This document shows, piece by piece, positions 45,131 to 54,441 of a DNA stretch of 64,000 bases. Source of the DNA: JAWKWH01 sp963669455 (GTDB lineage: Bacteria > Pseudomonadota > Alphaproteobacteria > Rhizobiales > Rhizobiaceae). Every line of letters starts with the position of its first letter. Positions within the stretch are counted from its first letter, which is position 1. The stretch spans positions 1,612,001-1,676,000 of the forward strand of contig OY770026.1 in NCBI GenBank assembly GCA_963669455.1. Direction: 5' to 3'. The translations under genes were made by a program, and so were the position numbers. The notes beneath the pieces were generated by a model. The model was not told the DNA's origin. It saw nothing but the letters and a program-made list of their open reading frames with translations, and did not search any database.

Positions 45131-45898
45131 ATGAATGCTGTAGTTGACATGGCAGACCTATTGCCACCGCCCTGGGTGGAAGACACGGAAAGAAGCTATC
45201 CGATCGCCAATAGTGCGCGCCATCTGGCCGATCAGATCTATAAGCAAATCGCCGACGGTGAGTATCAGCCGGGGATGAAACTGCCCACAGAACGGGATCT
45301 GGCCGAACGCCATGCCGTGACCCGCGCCACTGTGCGCCAGGCGTTGTCGCTGCTCGAAAGCCATGATGTCATCGACCGCCGCCGGGGGTCGGGATCATTT
45401 GTCCGGCCGCGGCTGGAAAGACCGGAAACCGAAGGCCTGCCGCAGAGACTTGCGGGTCTCTCCGATATTTCGCAAATTACCAGCCCGCTGGAGCTGGGGG
45501 TGGTCCGCTCCATAGTCGAGCCGGAGATTGTGCGTCTTGCCGTTCTCAACATCACCGGGCGCGATATTCGCCGGATGCGGGAAATCCTGGCTGAGATGGA
45601 AGCGGTGAAAACCGATGGCGATGCGTTTTCGCGTATTGATGATCAATTGCGCCTTCATCTGGCGGAATGCACCCGCAATCCGCTTTTGCTTGCTATTGGA
45701 CAGATCACCGAGCATGTGGCCACCAGCGCGGATTGGGCCAGGAGCAGGCGCGAAAGCCTCTCGCCAGGCCAGATCAGCAATTATGCCGCGCGCAACCGCG
45801 CACTTTGCCAGGCAATAGAGGACCGCAGCGTGGAGGCGGCGGTGGAACATGTGAAACTGGCGCTGGCGGATTTTCACCGCGATCTTGTTCGCGTGTAA
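45131..45898 (+). CDS. FadR-type GntR transcriptional regulator
   Basis: About 255 residues. The N-terminal winged helix (YQPGMKLPTERDLAERHAVT, then RATVRQALSLLESHDVIDRR) and the all-helical FCD effector domain (LELGVVRSIVEPEIVRLAVL, then LHLAECTRNPLLL and the HVKLALADFHRDLV end) define the FadR subfamily. It lies directly after tmm and probably controls tmm and the divergent transporter. Confidence 0.88.
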   Translation: MNAVVDMADLLPPPWVEDTERSYPIANSARHLADQIYKQIADGEYQPGMKLPTERDLAERHAVTRATVRQALSLLESHDVIDRRRGSGSFVRPRLERPETEGLPQRLAGLSDISQITSPLELGVVRSIVEPEIVRLAVLNITGRDIRRMREILAEMEAVKTDGDAFSRIDDQLRLHLAECTRNPLLLAIGQITEHVATSADWARSRRESLSPGQISNYAARNRALCQAIEDRSVEAAVEHVKLALADFHRDLVRV

Positions 45899-45966
45899 AG
45901 GTGATAATGACGGCGCTGTTGCTACCGCGCTGAAACGCTTTGGGCGCCATCTGCAAAAAGAGATTT

Positions 45967-47238
45967 TTACTCGCTGCGCGGCGCGTCCCAGCGCTGGTTC
46001 CACATCTGGCCATAGGCGCGCATGTTGCGCAATAGCAGGTCGCCATGACGTTCCCACCAGTCAAGGATAGAGCGGAACTCGACAATCCGCGCCTTGCCGG
46101 ACTGGATTTGCACAACCGGCCATGCGCCGACAAGCGCGTTGTTGATGCCAAACAGTTCGCGGCCCCACCACTTGGCGTCGCCGAAGGAATTTTGCGAAAA
46201 CCCGTCAGTTTTCATCGTCGACAGAACGGCGATTGGCTCGGTTGTCTGGGCCTGTTCAACGGCGCCGCGCCAGATCTCCAATATCGAAAAATATTCCCAT
46301 GGCACCGCACTCCATTCGCCCGGATAGCGGTGAGTGAATTCATCATAAAAATCATTTGGCCGGGCAAAGCGTATTTGCGGATTGTTTAGGGCCGGATCAT
46401 CGAAATCGGGAAACTGAAACACAAATCCTTCCATGAACTCGACGCTCGTCTTGTGCACCAGCCCCTGATAGTTGTCGCAGGTGCATGACAGAATTTGCCC
46501 TTCAAATCCGGCGCGGAAGGCTGCTTCGGTCAGTGCATGAACGAATGGTTCGTAGGCGGTGTCCCAGCATAAGATGTCCGGCTTGCCTTCCAGCAAAACG
46601 GCAACCATCGCGTCGACATCGTTTAATTCGCCTGGAAACAGCACTTCCTGCTGGATGTCTATACCGGCTGCCTCGAATGCGGCGCGATAGGTGGCGACCG
46701 ACGGCAGGCCCAGCGCATCTTTCTGGGCGCAGATGGCCGCCGTCTTTAATTCCGGCCGGTTTGCGGCAAGCCAGTCAACGCCGGTGACACAGTAGATCGG
46801 ATGCACTTCGCAAGGGGCGATAAGATAGGGATTGTCGGGATTGAGATCGGTCGGCAGCAGCGTTGTTGCCATCACCTTTTCCTGGGTCAGGAAATCGGAG
46901 ATCGCCGGCACCGTATCGCCACCCAGCATCATGACCAGTTTGACCCCGTGCTCATGCACCAGCTGCCGGGCGCCGATGATTGCGCGCGCCGGGTCGTACT
47001 GGTCGTCGAATGCGACGATTTCGACGGGCAGGGTGGTATTGCCGACCTTGAGGCCGCCTGCGGCATTGACCCAGTCGGCCCAGATCAGTGATGCATGGAA
47101 ACCTGGCAGCCCCCATGAAGATTGCACACCGGTAAACGGGGCGAGTACGCCCAGTTTGACAGGTTCCCGCCCGCCGACGTCGAGGCGTGGCATGGCGGCA
47201 GCAAGGGCAAGATCGGCGCCGAATTTGTAAGTGCTCAA
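45967..47238 (-). CDS. Binding-protein paralogue without an export signal
   Basis: The product parallels the 42109 protein along its length (VKLGVLAPFTGVQSSWGLPG, MMLGGDTVPAISD, PCEVHPIYCVTGVDW, VFQFPDFDDP, NALVGAWPVVQI). Its N-terminus MSTYKFGADLALAAAMPRLD has no signal peptide, and the start is only a TTG; ATG 47193 is an alternative. A dispersed repeat begins about 20 nt upstream, so the original 5' end may have been cut off. It may be non-functional or act in the cytosol. Confidence 0.8.
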   Translation of the reverse strand: MSTYKFGADLALAAAMPRLDVGGREPVKLGVLAPFTGVQSSWGLPGFHASLIWADWVNAAGGLKVGNTTLPVEIVAFDDQYDPARAIIGARQLVHEHGVKLVMMLGGDTVPAISDFLTQEKVMATTLLPTDLNPDNPYLIAPCEVHPIYCVTGVDWLAANRPELKTAAICAQKDALGLPSVATYRAAFEAAGIDIQQEVLFPGELNDVDAMVAVLLEGKPDILCWDTAYEPFVHALTEAAFRAGFEGQILSCTCDNYQGLVHKTSVEFMEGFVFQFPDFDDPALNNPQIRFARPNDFYDEFTHRYPGEWSAVPWEYFSILEIWRGAVEQAQTTEPIAVLSTMKTDGFSQNSFGDAKWWGRELFGINNALVGAWPVVQIQSGKARIVEFRSILDWWERHGDLLLRNMRAYGQMWNQRWDAPRSE

Positions 47239-47257
47239 GCCGGTAATCCAAAATTCT

Positions 47258-47345
47258 AGGGCATTTTTCGCTCAAACAGAATCATACGCGCGAAAAATGC
47301 TTCAACAGTTCCAAGCGGGTATATGCGTTGTCGCGGTTCCAGTTA
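47258..47345. repeat. Dispersed intergenic repeat (CTAGGGCA type)
   Basis: CTAGGGCATTTTTCGC is followed by CAAACAGAATC, GCGCGAAAAATGCTTCA and CAGTTCCAAGC, matching the block at 27871-27950 in order and spacing. It abuts the truncated binding-protein gene. Confidence 0.6.
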
Positions 47346-47452
47346 CCGCAAAACGCCCTGGTGCGGTGGATTTGACGTTCGTTTCATTCTTCCTGCACAA
47401 TCATGGGCGAATTTCAAATCCGGAAACCATACTAGAAATAAACTCTTGCTAA

Positions 47453-47523
47453 TGTCCTGATCGAATCCAAGTTCGTACCAAGCGTGCAGTAGAATGTGAC
47501 GAACTTCGGATTCAGGACACTAA
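47453..47523. repeat. Small inverted-repeat element in the 353-nt gap
   Basis: TGTCCTGATCGAATCCAAG at 47453 pairs with the complement of TAGTGTCCTGAATCCGAAG read on the minus strand at about 47505-47523, with small insertions. A single related end, TAGTGTCCCGAATGCGAAG, occurs at 60546. This may be a mini inverted-repeat element or a transposon end pair. The rest of the gap 47346-47591 shows nothing recognisable. Confidence 0.45.
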
Positions 47524-47591
47524 CCGGCAGCATTGCCTTCATAGCGTCATCGCACAAGGGGTTTTTTCCAAACAAATCCTGTCCACAGACC

Positions 47592-48704
47592 CTAGGTCAA
47601 TCCAAGCGCGATAGAGACGGGACAATGGTCGGAGGCCTTGGGCCGGTCCCATCCGGTGCGCGGATAACGTTCGACCGGCTGGCCCGGCGGTATCAGGGTT
47701 CGCCAGGGCTGCCCAGCGCGGATAATTTCGGGCCGGGCCTTGCTGTTTAAATCCGCAAGCGACGGCGACAGCCACAGATAATCCAGTTGGCACAAATGCC
47801 GCTCCTCAGGCCCGCGGGTGTGATAGAGCGTCCAGCGCTGCAATTCGTCAAGCCGGGTAACCGGATTGACCGCAAATCCGTCATCGGAAAACACGTTTAA
47901 GCAGGAAATTTCCTCGCGAACCGGGGTGAAGCCATAGCCGGACACGCCGTCGCCATCAATCACGATGCGCTCCTGATAGTCGTTCATGTCGCCGCAGATG
48001 ATCCACCGTTTCGATGCGGTTTTGCCCTTGCCGAACCTGTCCTCGATAATGCGGCGCACCGCCTTGGCCTCGGCAATGCGGATCGGCATCGTAAACTCGC
48101 GTCCCGGCACGCCATCGCGCTGCGACCCCATCGACTTGAAATGCACCACATAGACCGTCAGCGGGCGGCCACCCACTTTCAGATCGACTTCCAGGCAATC
48201 GCGGCGGAAGATCCGCTCATGAGCATCATTGCCGGTTTCCGATAGCGCCTTGTTGTGCAGGCCGAAATCCGCATAGGTGACATGGGCATGGCTGGTCATG
48301 CGGATGAATTCAATCTCCTGGCCGTGAATAGTCTCATCACGCATCATCACCGCGACGTCGATGCCGCGCGAATCATTGCCAGGTGCATGATATTTGCGCC
48401 GGTAACCATGCCCCACCATCTTGAACAGATAGCCGTATTCAAAGGCTTTCAGCGTCTCCAGATTATCAACCTCCTGGAGGCAGAGAATATCGGCGCGTGC
48501 TTCGGCAATTGCCAGCGCCGTTAACTGGCGGGCATCGTCGGTGTGGGCAACGGTGCGGGCGCGCTCCAACTGGCGGTATTCGGCCTCGTCCTTGATCTTA
48601 TAGAGCGACAGCGCCCTGTCCTGATGCAATTCGTTGCGATAACCGGAATAGTCAAACCGGTTCATCAGGTTTTCGACATTGAATGTGGCAATCCGCAGTG
48701 ACAT
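47592..48704 (-). CDS. Second EEP-family phosphohydrolase
   Basis: About 370 residues from ATG 48704 (MSLRIATFNVENLMNRFDYS). EEP motifs are in order: FNVENL, ILCLQEVDN, YVVHFKSMGSQRDG, WIICGDMNDYQ and a C-terminal KASDHCPVSIAL. The substrate is not predictable. There is no signal peptide. It is only distantly similar to the EEP protein at 28041. Confidence 0.85.
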   Translation of the reverse strand: MSLRIATFNVENLMNRFDYSGYRNELHQDRALSLYKIKDEAEYRQLERARTVAHTDDARQLTALAIAEARADILCLQEVDNLETLKAFEYGYLFKMVGHGYRRKYHAPGNDSRGIDVAVMMRDETIHGQEIEFIRMTSHAHVTYADFGLHNKALSETGNDAHERIFRRDCLEVDLKVGGRPLTVYVVHFKSMGSQRDGVPGREFTMPIRIAEAKAVRRIIEDRFGKGKTASKRWIICGDMNDYQERIVIDGDGVSGYGFTPVREEISCLNVFSDDGFAVNPVTRLDELQRWTLYHTRGPEERHLCQLDYLWLSPSLADLNSKARPEIIRAGQPWRTLIPPGQPVERYPRTGWDRPKASDHCPVSIALGLT

Positions 48705-48816
48705 GCCCCACCATGGCGCGCAAGCGCGGCCGATTGCAAGCGCCCTGCCTGGCAAGCCTGTGGATGAGGCTGCCGACTCAAGGTCAGGACCTAGGTCCTG
48801 ACGAAATCAGGAGGAC

Positions 48817-48930
48817 TAGAGCAGTTTTAACCCAATCGGAGCCATTCTGCCGGATGCGGTTTCGGGTCAAGGTCGAGCGTTTGTTCGTCGGGCATATCCA
48901 GATACGTTCGCGAACAAACGTGATGGATTT
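48817..48930. repeat. Intergenic repeat with inverted arms
   Basis: The block opens CTAGAGCAGTTTTAACCC and includes the perfect inverted pair CGTTTGTTCG (48878-48887) and CGAACAAACG (48911-48920). It lies between the EEP gene and the TauE-like gene and shares its first 13 bases with the repeat at 27871. Confidence 0.5.
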
Positions 48931-48958
48931 GGCCCGAAAGGGTTTGGTCAGTGTGGTT

Positions 48959-49792
48959 TCATGACAAAAGGCTTGCCAAAAACCGGGCGGCTACCAGCAG
49001 CATGAACAGGCCAAAAATCACCTCCATGGTCTTTTTTGACAGCGCATGCGCAATGCGGGCGCCAACGGGCGCTGCAAAAAGTGTCACCGGAATGATCAGC
49101 GCAACCGCGATCCAGTTGACATAGCCGGTTGAGGCAAGTGGCAGGGACTTTGCACCCCAGCCCGCCCAGACATAGCCGATCACGCCTGGAACGGAAATCA
49201 GCACGCCCATACCCGATGAGGTTGCGATGGCCTGGTGAATCGGGCGCCCGTATAGCGTCATCAACGTATTGTTCATCACACCTCCGCCTACGCCCATCAG
49301 CGTGGACAGATAGCCAAGCGCCAGGCCGAACAGGCTCAGCAAGGGATTGCCGGGAATATCATCGCCAAGCCGCCAGTTTTCGCGGGCGAATAAAAGGCGC
49401 AAGCCAACGGCGGCGGCGATCAGCGCAAAGACAATTCGCAACCCCTCGCTTGAGATTATCGCAGCGGTCAGCGAGGCCAGCACGACGCCAACAGGAACGG
49501 GTATGGCGAAACGTCTTAAAAGCGGCACATCAACCGCACCACGCTTCAAGTGAGCCCTGAAGGAGGCGATTGAGGTTGGAACGATGATCGCAAGCGATGT
49601 TCCGACGGCAAGATGCATGCGCACGGCTTCATCGATGCCGAGAACCCCGAGCCCCTGATAGAACACCGGCACCATGATGGCGCCACCGCCAATGCCGAAC
49701 AATCCGGCCAGAACGCCGGCGACCATGCCAACCACGATCGCCGCAGTGGCAAAGGCAAGCAGTTCGTTTAACGGCAGATCAAGTCCCGGCAT
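48959..49792 (-). CDS. TauE/SafE family membrane permease
   Basis: A 277-residue protein with about eight helices and the two TauE glycine motifs GLFGIGGGAIMVPVFYQG and STLMGVGGGVMNNTLMTLYG. The family exports sulfite, sulfoacetate or related anions. No partner gene is nearby to define the substrate. Confidence 0.88.
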   Translation of the reverse strand: MPGLDLPLNELLAFATAAIVVGMVAGVLAGLFGIGGGAIMVPVFYQGLGVLGIDEAVRMHLAVGTSLAIIVPTSIASFRAHLKRGAVDVPLLRRFAIPVPVGVVLASLTAAIISSEGLRIVFALIAAAVGLRLLFARENWRLGDDIPGNPLLSLFGLALGYLSTLMGVGGGVMNNTLMTLYGRPIHQAIATSSGMGVLISVPGVIGYVWAGWGAKSLPLASTGYVNWIAVALIIPVTLFAAPVGARIAHALSKKTMEVIFGLFMLLVAARFLASLLS

Positions 49793-49917
49793 GTGGCGCG
49801 CCTTAAATTAGAATTGAACGTCAGCCGGCCCATGGCATCAACGTAGCAATTGCCTATTGATGCCAGCGGGGCCTGTCCAGTCCCGCAAAGACCAAAATGC
49901 GAACACCCTCAGGCGGC

Positions 49918-50913
49918 CTAGTCATGCGCCGAATTGGCAGCCGACCAGGCACGTAGCAAAACATCCGGACTGCTATCTGCGCGCGGCCCCTGCTCTGACA
50001 GCATCCGGCGCCATAGCCGGGCACCCGGCCTGCCATGCATAAGGCCGGTCATATGGCGCGTGATATGCACCAGCCTTCCGCCAGCAGCGATATGCCGGCC
50101 GGCATAATCAGCCATGGTTTCAACCACCCGGCCGAGATCAACACCCTGCCCATCAGAACCAAACAGACGCCGGTCTACCTCCGACAGGATAGCCGGTCTG
50201 CTATAGGCTGCACGACCGAGCATGGCACCATCGGTTTTTTCAAGATGGGAGATGGCCTCGTTGATCGACTGGATTGCGCCATTGATGCCGATGAACTGTT
50301 TTGGAAAATCCTGCTTCAGCCGGTAGACCAGTCCGTAATCCAGGGGCGGGATGTCCCGGTTTTCTTTCGGGCTCAACCCATCAAGCCAGGCCTTGCGGGC
50401 ATGAACCCAAAGCGCATCGGCGCCGGCATCAAAAACGCTTCCCGCCATATCCCACAGCGCCTGGCGCGGTTCCTGATCATCGACACCAAGGCGGCACTTC
50501 ACCGTAACGGGCACATCGACCACCCGTTTCATTGCCGTAATGCACCGCGCCACGCGCTGCGGATCGCGCATCAGGCATGCGCCGAATGTTCCAGATTGCA
50601 CCCGATCCGACGGACAGCCGACATTCAGATTGATCTCATCATAGCCAAAACCGGCGGCAATAAGGGCGGCGGCTTGCAGTTTCTCGGGTTCCGAGCCACC
50701 AAGCTGAAGCGCCACGGGATGTTCAGCTTCGTCAAAGCCGATCAGGCGTTGCCGGTCACCATGGATCACCGCATCGGCAACCACCATCTCGGTAAAGAGC
50801 AATGTCGTGGCCGTCAGTTGACGATGGAAAAACCGGCAATGCCTGTCCGTCCAATCCATCATCGGCGCGATGGCAAATATTTTTTCTTTGTTTTTCAATG
50901 ACTTATGATACAT
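49918..50913 (-). CDS. dusA: tRNA-dihydrouridine synthase DusA
   Basis: A 331-residue FMN enzyme with APMMDWTDRHCRFFHRQLT, LQLGGSEPEKLQAAALIAAG, the catalytic Cys in NVGCPSDRVQSGTFGACLM and VHARKAWLDGLSPKENR. It reduces uridines 20/20a in tRNA. The first ten codons (MYHKSLKNKEKIF) are AT-rich and unlike the usual start. The 5' end of dusA is a known insertion site for mobile elements, and a mobilization remnant lies just beyond it. Confidence 0.95.
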   Translation of the reverse strand: MYHKSLKNKEKIFAIAPMMDWTDRHCRFFHRQLTATTLLFTEMVVADAVIHGDRQRLIGFDEAEHPVALQLGGSEPEKLQAAALIAAGFGYDEINLNVGCPSDRVQSGTFGACLMRDPQRVARCITAMKRVVDVPVTVKCRLGVDDQEPRQALWDMAGSVFDAGADALWVHARKAWLDGLSPKENRDIPPLDYGLVYRLKQDFPKQFIGINGAIQSINEAISHLEKTDGAMLGRAAYSRPAILSEVDRRLFGSDGQGVDLGRVVETMADYAGRHIAAGGRLVHITRHMTGLMHGRPGARLWRRMLSEQGPRADSSPDVLLRAWSAANSAHD

Positions 50914-51025
50914 TGTTATGACGTTATATCATGAGCAGCGCGTGCTGGGATGGACGTATTTACACGCTTTTGTATCCGGTTTGCGCGCTAATTGCACGTT
51001 ATCAGGCGTGACGGGAGTGCACATT

Positions 51026-51151
51026 ATGGCAAGCCTCCACACCAGATCGGCGGATCGAAAACGGCTTGCAAGACAGGCCGCGGAAAAGATCAGGAACGCG
51101 AAGCGCCCGCACCTTAAATCCGCTTCCTCGCACCGCAGAAAAATGGCATGA
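51026..51151 (+). CDS. Small basic protein (41 aa)
   Basis: ATG 51026 follows GGGAG by eight bases; the product MASLHTRSADRKRLARQAAE ends RRKMA and is Arg/Lys rich. The ORF stays open further upstream, to 50918. The function is unknown. It may be part of the former element next to dusA. Confidence 0.4.
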   Translation: MASLHTRSADRKRLARQAAEKIRNAKRPHLKSASSHRRKMA

Positions 51152-51334
51152 AAATCAATAGATTAAGTGTTCTCAAAAAGAGAATGGTGCGGTTGAAGAG
51201 ACTCACCTTGAACACTTTTCTGACCCTGAATTGCTTGATGAATTGGAGTAATGGTCAAAGCTTATCGCGACTGATTCTAAGGTCGTTCGCGATATGCGAA
51301 ACACCCCTAAAAGTGACTCTATTGTGCGAGGACC

Positions 51335-51658
51335 ATGCCCATGAGTTCTCGCAAAGTGAAGACACAGATCTTTGGCATTCGTCTGACGGATGATGAGCGG
51401 CGTGAGTTGGGTCGTCGTGCGGGTGAGATGGCTGTTGGAAGCTACATCAAGGCCGTTCTGTTTGCTGATGGAACCAAGCGGCGCCCTCGCGGTGCGCGTG
51501 CGCCTGTCAAGGACCATCGCATTTTGGCCGAGGTTTTGGCTTGTCTGGGATCGTCACGATTGGCGGAAACGCTGGAGAGCTTGGCGGATGCTGCCGATAG
51601 CGGTGTGTTGCAATGGGATGAGAATGCCCCTGCAACCAAGCGTCATTGTCTTTCATGA
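51335..51658 (+). pseudogene. MobC-like remnant
   Basis: The reading MSSRKVKTQIFGIRLTDDER, continuing RELGRRAGEMAVGSYIKAVL, matches the pattern of the island's MobC-like protein (SLRLSADERARLEAQAAG, then LGAYIKSRVF). The C-terminus LAETLESLADAADSGVLQWD corresponds to LHRLAEQVENGTVKFSQ. It then breaks into non-family sequence where relaxase codons begin in another frame. Upstream (about 51190-51251), HLEHFSDPELLDELE recalls the small ORF before mobC. Confidence 0.65.
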
Positions 51659-52058
51659 GAAAGAAGGCAGACGCCATGCGCATGTGGTGTAATCGTGGAT
51701 TGATCCCAGAACCATGACGGCTATCAACCTTTCGCACTTCAAAAACAGGCTCAAAAACCTCTCGCGAGAACTGTTTCTTGATCATGGCTGGGAGCTGCCC
51801 AATGGCTTACGCCGCGATGGTGGTAAGTCGTCCCTGAACTTCACACTGGATGAATGGCAACAGGCCAGGCGATTGGGGCTTCATCCGCGTGAGATCAAAC
51901 AGGCTTTTCAAGACGCATGGAAGCAGTCTGACAGCAAAAAGGCATTTTTAGGCGGCGCTGATGGCAGCTTAGAGCCCAAACCGGACACTCCCTTTGGTGA
52001 CATTTGTCCGCTCGATTGCCCGCTCGATCTGAAAATCGCTGCACTTGGCTGGTATTAG
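51621..52058 (+). pseudogene. Relaxase remnant
   Basis: VIVFHEKEGRRHAHVV is followed by a stop and then MTAINLSHFKNRLKNLSREL, continuing FLDHGWELPNGLRRDGGKSS and FTLDEWQQARRLGLHPREIK. These match residues 95-200 of the island relaxase in order (VFHEKYGDDGKLRRHAHAVW; ELARDLYIEHGWQ; FTLEEWQQAKRAGKDPRKIK). The N-terminal 90 residues and the whole tail are missing, and there is an internal stop. It is a decayed copy from a related but distinct element. Confidence 0.75.
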
Positions 52059-52200
52059 TAGCAGCGAACCAATTGCTGTTTTTGAAGACTTGCCTCGCCG
52101 GTTCAGGCAATTGCAGTGAGATTGCTGCGCTTGTATCGCAACCGAGTTCGGTACAACCAATGTCCCGCGAGGCAGTAAGCAAACCAATGCCAGTTGGAAG

Positions 52201-52260
52201 CTGTATCCATATTTATCGACAATTGTATCTATCCCAATCAATTTTTTTTTGCGCTCCATT
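52201..52260 (+). promoter_or_regulatory. Shared 60-bp regulatory module upstream of dctM
   Basis: CTGTATCCATATTTATCGAC and then AATTGTATCT are followed by a T-rich stretch and GCGCTCCA. The same sequence, with about eight differences, lies at 56582-56639 on the minus strand before dctP. It holds two TGTATC units 22 nt apart (two helical turns). The rest of the 52059-52510 gap shows only the palindrome at 52278. Confidence 0.65.
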
Positions 52261-52277
52261 GTGGTTGGGAGTGACAC

Positions 52278-52298
52278 TTCAAGGAACATTTCCTTGAA
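52278..52298. repeat. Palindrome TTCAAGGAA-CAT-TTCCTTGAA
   Basis: Perfect 9-bp arms with a 3-nt centre in the dctM leader, 18 nt after the shared module. It could be a second operator or an RNA hairpin. Confidence 0.5.
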
Positions 52299-52510
52299 CC
52301 GGTGTTGCATGAGGAGTTCATTTGGAGGGTATTCGGTTTCAACGTGACATTTCAGTTCTTTACAGCATTTTCAGATGAACTTTTTGCCGTTGCACGGCAC
52401 TGCAACAAATTGTTCATACGACCTGCAGCAGAAGGCATGAGTTAGTCCAAATGAAACTCAACCAAATAAATTGAGCGGAAAACACCAAATCAGCGCGGGG
52501 ATTGGATAGC

Positions 52511-53818
52511 ATGGGCATAGAACTTATTACATTACTATATTTCTTAGTTTTGTTCTTCGCTCTTTTTCTTGGCCTGCCTGTGGCCTTTGGACTTGGCGGA
52601 ACGGCCGTTATTTTTGCTGCAATATTCGAGCCGCGAGCTCTCTTAACAATCCCCAGTGCCTTCTACTCAACGCCATGGAACAACGTCTTGGTAACAGTGC
52701 CACTGTTCCTATTTATGGGTAGCCTTATTCGGTTCTCAGGCATTGCCGAAGCTGCATATGATGCAGTTTACAAAATTATTGGCCATATTGCAGGCGGATT
52801 GGCCATGGGTACAGTTAAGGTATGCACCATTTTTGCAGCCATTACAGGAATTACGCCGCCCGCTACGATCACAATGGGGCAAATAGCATACCCCTCCATG
52901 ATCAAGTACAAATACAGCAAGGACATTGCCATCGGATCAATTGGCGCTGGTGGAGCACTAGGCGCCCTTATCCCGCCAAGTGTTCCTTTCATTTTTTATG
53001 GCTTGCTCGCAAAGGTCTCCATCGGTGGTCTTTTCCTAGGCGGATTAATACCAGGCTTGATGCTCGCTTTGTTTTATATGACCTATATCGGCATTCGTTG
53101 CAGACTGCAGCCCCATATGGGACCGGCGATACCGGCAGAAGAGAAATTCACCCGAGCTGAAAAGCTCGGCGCCTTGGTCAGCATATGGCCGTTCATGCTG
53201 CTTATCGCCATTGTTCTCGGCGCAATCTGGGGCGGAATCGCGACACCGTCAGAGGCCGCTGCGTTCGGCGCAACCGGTGCGCTCGTAATCAACCTGATCT
53301 ATGGCAGACTCACGTGGGACGTCTTGAAGGACTCGCTGGTCACAACCGTAAAACTCACCGGCATGGGTCTTTGGATTTTGATTGCATCCAACATCTACCT
53401 GAACGTCTTCAATTCACTTGGCAGCCAGGAACTGGTTACGACATTGGTTCTAAGTATGCCTGGGGGAGAGATTGGCATCCTCTTGATGATGATGTTCATC
53501 ATCCTGCTGCTAGGCATGGTTATGGATGATTGGGCGATTATCATGTTGTGTACGCCGCTATTCATTCCGATTATCGACACGTTGGGAATTGATAAGCTGT
53601 GGTTCGGTGTGCTGTTCATAGTCAATATTCAGATTGCATACCTCACTCCACCATTTGGCTTCGTGCTCTTTTGGTTAAAGAGTGTAATGCCACCCGATGT
53701 CACTATGGGCGACATTTACAAGTCCGTTGGGCCATTCATCGTGCTGCAGTTTGTAGGGTTGATGCTGGTGTTCTTTTTCCCTTCGATCGCCACATGGCTC
53801 CCAGAACTGTTAAAGTAA
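52511..53818 (+). CDS. dctM: TRAP transporter large permease (DctM)
   Basis: About 435 residues and 11-12 helices, with DctM features: FFALFLGLPVAFGLGGTAVI, ITGITPPATITMGQIAYPSM, GAGGALGALIPPSVPFIFYG and a C-terminal DDWAIIMLCTPLFIPIIDTL. It carries substrate with the sodium gradient together with DctQ and DctP. ATG 52511 is preferred over the upstream TTG. Confidence 0.92.
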   Translation: MGIELITLLYFLVLFFALFLGLPVAFGLGGTAVIFAAIFEPRALLTIPSAFYSTPWNNVLVTVPLFLFMGSLIRFSGIAEAAYDAVYKIIGHIAGGLAMGTVKVCTIFAAITGITPPATITMGQIAYPSMIKYKYSKDIAIGSIGAGGALGALIPPSVPFIFYGLLAKVSIGGLFLGGLIPGLMLALFYMTYIGIRCRLQPHMGPAIPAEEKFTRAEKLGALVSIWPFMLLIAIVLGAIWGGIATPSEAAAFGATGALVINLIYGRLTWDVLKDSLVTTVKLTGMGLWILIASNIYLNVFNSLGSQELVTTLVLSMPGGEIGILLMMMFIILLLGMVMDDWAIIMLCTPLFIPIIDTLGIDKLWFGVLFIVNIQIAYLTPPFGFVLFWLKSVMPPDVTMGDIYKSVGPFIVLQFVGLMLVFFFPSIATWLPELLK

Positions 53819-53925
53819 ATGAGGGTCGCAAATTTGAGCACCCCCATGGGTGCGAGAGGAAATATTAAAAGTGCTTGGCAGCTTGTGCTAAAATTTACCT
53901 GGAAAATACTGATCAGAGGCCTGAC

Positions 53926-54441
53926 ATGAACGTATGGAACGCAGTCGAAAGAGGGATTGATTTCATCGCGGAAGCGATGGGCCGGGTTGGCTGGGTGCTT
54001 ATTCTGTATTGTACATTTTTTGGCGTTACTGATGTTTTTTTGAGGTACGTACTAAATTCACCCTCGCTCTGGATTTCGACAACTCTGCAGTATGCCATGG
54101 TGTTATTGGCGTGTGTGGGTGGTATTTATTCTTTGAACGACAATGCATTTGTCAAACTTGACCTCTTTTATGCGAATTTCTCAGCAAAGAAAAAGGCAGC
54201 CTGCGACATAATCACGGTGGTATTCACCTTTCTCTTCCTCGTTGTCCTGGTCTGGAAAGGTTATGAAGCAGCGAAGCTGTCCATTATGTTGAATCAGGTC
54301 ACGCCAACAAGTATTCCAATTCCGATTTATCCGCTCAAGGTGTTTTTCCCAATTACGGGCGCGATAATGCTGCTGGTCGTCATCAAAAAATTGGTGCATG
54401 ACATAAAGATCTTAGTCTCTGATGAGTCTGGCACTGCGTGA
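53926..54441 (+). CDS. dctQ: TRAP transporter small permease (DctQ)
   Basis: About 171 residues with four helices (VGWVLILYCTFFGVTDVFLR, TTLQYAMVLLACVGGIYSL, FTFLFLVVLVWKGYEAA, FFPITGAIMLLVVIKKL), the DctQ plan. AGAGG precedes ATG 53926. The order dctM before dctQ with a 107-nt gap is unusual; Q normally precedes M. The gap to the converging usp gene (54442-54692) holds nothing recognised. Confidence 0.88.
   Translation: MNVWNAVERGIDFIAEAMGRVGWVLILYCTFFGVTDVFLRYVLNSPSLWISTTLQYAMVLLACVGGIYSLNDNAFVKLDLFYANFSAKKKAACDIITVVFTFLFLVVLVWKGYEAAKLSIMLNQVTPTSIPIPIYPLKVFFPITGAIMLLVVIKKLVHDIKILVSDESGTA

Noticed and set aside
50906..50934. Possible Zur-like operator (ATGATA...TATCAT with GTTATGACGTTAT)
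   Set aside because: It is AT-rich and only partly symmetric; no zinc-regulated gene follows, so the match is too weak.
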